In this document: positions 61,183-64,000 of the stretch, piece by piece
How the letters are laid out: each line of letters starts with the position of its first letter
Numbering within the stretch: position 1 is the stretch's first letter
Assembly: GCA_034359265.1 (NCBI GenBank)
Contig: CP136898.1
Span: 1,180,501-1,244,500, forward strand
DNA: 64,000 bases
DNA from: Canna indica
Taxonomy: Eukaryota; Streptophyta; Magnoliopsida; Zingiberales; Cannaceae
Direction: 5' to 3'
Position numbers and translations under genes: made by a program
The notes under the pieces: generated by a model
What the model was told of the DNA's origin: nothing
The model's input: the letters and a program-made list of their open reading frames with translations, nothing else
Databases searched by the model: none

Positions 61183-62276
61183 AGTGTTGGTGTTTTCTTT
61201 TTTTATTACTGCAATTTATTTTGAATGAGTTCCAATTTGTTTGCAAAAGAGTGAAAAGGATCGATGCATGTATTTGTAAGCAGATCATGTAACAAATTGG
61301 CTCAAACTTTTCTACGAAATTGGATTCAATATTCTTTATTCAATTACTCGAGCACTCTGTGATGTTGGATTGCATGATTTCTCAATATCTGTCTACATTA
61401 TTTATGGAAGAAAACCATCCAATTAAGTCTACTCTCATGCTCAATACATTTAATTTGTAGAAAATAATCGAAAATTGAATTTGTTGGATGGATTACAAAT
61501 TATCTCTCGTGAATTTGTTATATTTATCTTGAAGTTAATTTCTAATTAAATTAAATCATTTATACCATGTCATGCTTAACATTAATTATTTGATTTAGTC
61601 AAACTGACTAATGAAATCAAAGCATACAAGAATCCTATGCGAACAGCCGGCCGGTTGAATTTTCAAATTCCTGTATATATATTTAAGGATGTAATTTAAA
61701 AAGATGACACATTTAAACTACAAGGTTATAGGATTAAATTTATTTTAGATCATGAAATTACTTATATCAATTTTTTTACTTTAGTATATCTAAAATTTTT
61801 ACTTTAATGTCTAAAATTTGAAATGTCTTAGTACTACCACCTCTTAAATTTATTTTGGTTCTTGATCAATTTATTTCTTACGATTTGAAGATTTTTTCCC
61901 TTTAACTCTTTAAATATATATTTTGCTTTATTTCTAGCTACTCAAAAATACTAACTAGTGCATGTGTGTTAGTTTACAATGATATTGATAATCATTTTGA
62001 TGAGACTAATATTTTTTTCCCTCTTTGAAGTGCGACCTAGCTAATTAAGATAATTATATAGAGCTCATTCTGACTAACAATAAGGATAATTTTTTATGCA
62101 TTCATAACATTGCATAATATTCTCATTGTCAGTTGTATTGAAAATATATTTCTTAAAAAAATGCAAAGGCGAGAGTTGGTTGGTTACATTGCATTGTGAG
62201 CGTTGCATGCATGCGGAGTTGTAGTCGCGTCTAGGTAGGACCGAGGTGCAATGATAACAGTGTGTGTGTGGTGGGG
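61183..62276. other. 3' flank of the beta-galactosidase gene and spacer
   Basis: AT-rich; no gene is seen. A GCGAGAGTTGG word at 62169 matches the start of the lectin-exon region at 60748, but the similarity is short. Confidence 0.45.
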
Positions 62277-63164
62277 CAAGAGTTGGTTCAGGGGTAAGAG
62301 AAAACAATAAGATTCGAAACTGTGCTTGAAGTGTGATTTGAAGAAGGTGATTGGTTCCATTGTCTTTGCCAGCTTTGGGAACCCCATTGGCGCATGCGGT
62401 AACTTCACCGTTGGCAATTGTCACACCTCCAAGGTCAATAGTGTGGTTGAGAAGGTAAGAATATTTATAATACACAGGACCAGGCCTGTAATCGAGTCGA
62501 GCTCGGCTCGTTTGAAAATTGTTGAGCTCGAAACTCGAGCTTGAGCTTGTTCGATCTTTGATCTCCAAGCTTGAGCACGGCTCGTTGGGCTTGTTTATTT
62601 TTTCAAGCTTGAGTGAGCTCATACACGAGCTCGATTAAGCTTGACTCGAGATCGAGCTCTTTGGTTGGAATTCTATGGAGTTTAATTGAGCTCGTGAATG
62701 AGCTCGAATTTAAGCTCACATGGAAAGCTTGATTAGGCTTACAAGCTCCTCGAGCTGAGTATTGGTTAGCTTGAGCACGACTCGCTCACATGTAAAACTT
62801 GGTTCGAGCTCGACAAGATCGAGTCAAATGTCGAGTCGATCCCGAGTAGCTCGCAAGCAGCTCGCTCACTTGCACCCAATAAGCACTACTCGATGATTAT
62901 ATAATACTACATAATACAACTAGTCGATATGACATATATTGTATCCATTGTTATTTGGATTGATAAATATTGCCTTGTTTAATTATTGTCTAGTATTCAA
63001 ATCAATTTGTTCTTTTGTAGGCTTGCTTGGGGAAGCAATCTTGTGTGATACCGGTGTCGGCTATGGAATCTGGAGCAGAAGCTGTGTGTACAGGGACTTT
63101 GAGAACGCTTGCAGTGCATGCTAAGTGTACAAGGAAGAGCTCTAAGGATGATGACAATGCATAA
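62277..63164 (+). pseudogene. Beta-galactosidase 3' relic (lectin exons only)
   Basis: Two exons match the last two of the gene at 56576-61182. Part of exon 18 (about 62277-62454) is followed by GTAAGA, and exon 19 (63021-63164) is preceded by TTTTGTAG and ends TAA. The reading frame is open across both from about 62326: [47 protein letters not shown]. About 30 bp of exon 18 have been deleted near 62315, and no catalytic domain or start codon remains upstream. The intron (62455-63020) contains a GAGCTCG-rich element. It is a truncated tandem duplicate. Confidence 0.85.
62481..62874. mobile_element. GAGCTCG-rich MITE-like insertion
   Basis: Dense repeats of GAGCTCG, GCTCGTT and AGCTTGAG words fill about 400 bp inside the intron of the lectin relic. 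The left end CAGGCCTGTAATCGAG and the reversed right end TTGGGTGCAAGTGAGCGAGC resemble each other loosely, as in hAT-type MITEs. No target duplication is recognised. Confidence 0.5.
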
Positions 63165-64000
63165 AGTCTTGGCATTTCTTATGAATGAGTTATATTTGTT
63201 TGATAAGAAAATATGTTGTACATGTAATTGGATGATGCAACACATTGATGCATTGTTAATGAAATTGAAATAATTTTTTAAGTTCATACACCATAGATAT
63301 GGTGTTTTTCTCAACACTTCTTTGATGGTTCATTAGGACCGTCATGAGATTGTGGAGAAGACCAATATGTTTAACTCACCGATTAGATTATTGGTACTAG
63401 AGGAATGCTTGCTTCGTAAGACAAAAGAGGATAGATTAACATATGAATTTATATTCATTATTTATTTAGTGCATCGATCCTAAGAAAATAAAATTAAAAT
63501 AATATAAAATTAATATTATATCTGATGTACATTAAATTTAAATTTTTTTATCAAATACTCTTTTATCTTATGTCCTATCTTATCTCATACCAAAAGATAT
63601 TCAAACAAGTAGCTCCTCCCCCATTTTGGGGTTCAATTATATTTAACCCAAAATTAATGAGACAGACTATTAAAAGACCAAAACTCTCATGAAACCACTC
63701 AATTATCCTTGACAGAGGAAACACATTGAGATGGGCCATGAGTGCAATGCATGCATTTGGATGGACCAGTATACATGATTAGTGGTTAGGCAAATAATTC
63801 ACAATTTGTACTGCTCAATCTATTAATTTGATTAGATGGCTTAACCAACACCAGTATACATACTCTGAACTCTGAACTTATCCACTTGAGCTAATACCTC
63901 ATTGATAATATCAATTAATTTTTTTTAATCTAAATGTTAGGATTTTTTTATAGAGCATACATGTACCCTAAGGCCTAAGCTCACCTTAATTTTGTGATGG
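63165..64000. other. Right-hand spacer
   Basis: AT-rich sequence to the window end; no gene is seen. Confidence 0.4.

Overview
This is a plant nuclear chromosome window. The evidence is spliced genes with GT-AG introns, plant-type eS12, eL22, eL19, TCTP, LLM-domain GATA, DUF630/DUF632, synaptotagmin and GH35 genes, and plant retrotransposons, MULEs, hAT-like elements and a tRNA-derived SINE. GC-rich first exons next to AT-rich introns and spacers suggest a monocot, probably not a grass. The species cannot be fixed from the sequence alone.

Positions 1-16,014 are transposon-dominated. They hold a decayed gag fragment (minus strand), a Copia-type LTR with its polypurine tract, a degenerate ~490-bp tandem repeat, and a nearly complete but dead Ty3/gypsy chromovirus (Tekay/Del type, 4111-14347). 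The right LTR of that element carries an internal ~1,055-bp tandem duplication and has lost its 3' end. A 333-bp TRIM-like element and a 1,067-bp Pack-MULE follow. The Pack-MULE has a perfect 9-bp target duplication and a captured GC-rich coding fragment.

Positions 16,015-34,840 hold a cluster of translation-related genes: RPS12 (+), two TCTP genes in tandem (both -), RPL22 (+) and RPL19 (-). Most carry a telo-box (AAACCCTA type) near the start. A long-hairpin MULE-like element (26193-27003) separates TCTP2 from RPL22. A second one (36184-36688) lies upstream of the next gene.

Positions 37,600-52,500 hold a short LLM-domain B-GATA factor (+), an NRG2-like DUF630/DUF632 gene (+) with a fresh SINE in its third intron, and a 12-exon synaptotagmin SYT1-like gene (-) that has one GC-AG intron. 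The last two are tail to tail.

Positions 53,200-64,000 hold a hAT-like non-autonomous element with a perfect 8-bp target duplication, a ~265-bp tandem duplication of G-box-bearing upstream DNA, an orphan 35-codon membrane-anchor exon, a 19-exon beta-galactosidase (GH35 plus C-terminal lectin domain), and a downstream relic keeping only the two lectin exons of a second copy.

The genes do not form a pathway, but the RPS12-TCTP-TCTP-RPL22-RPL19 block is a notable concentration of translation-apparatus genes. All exon boundaries given were derived by hand from reading frame, splice consensus and phase, and every gene model closes to an intact frame.
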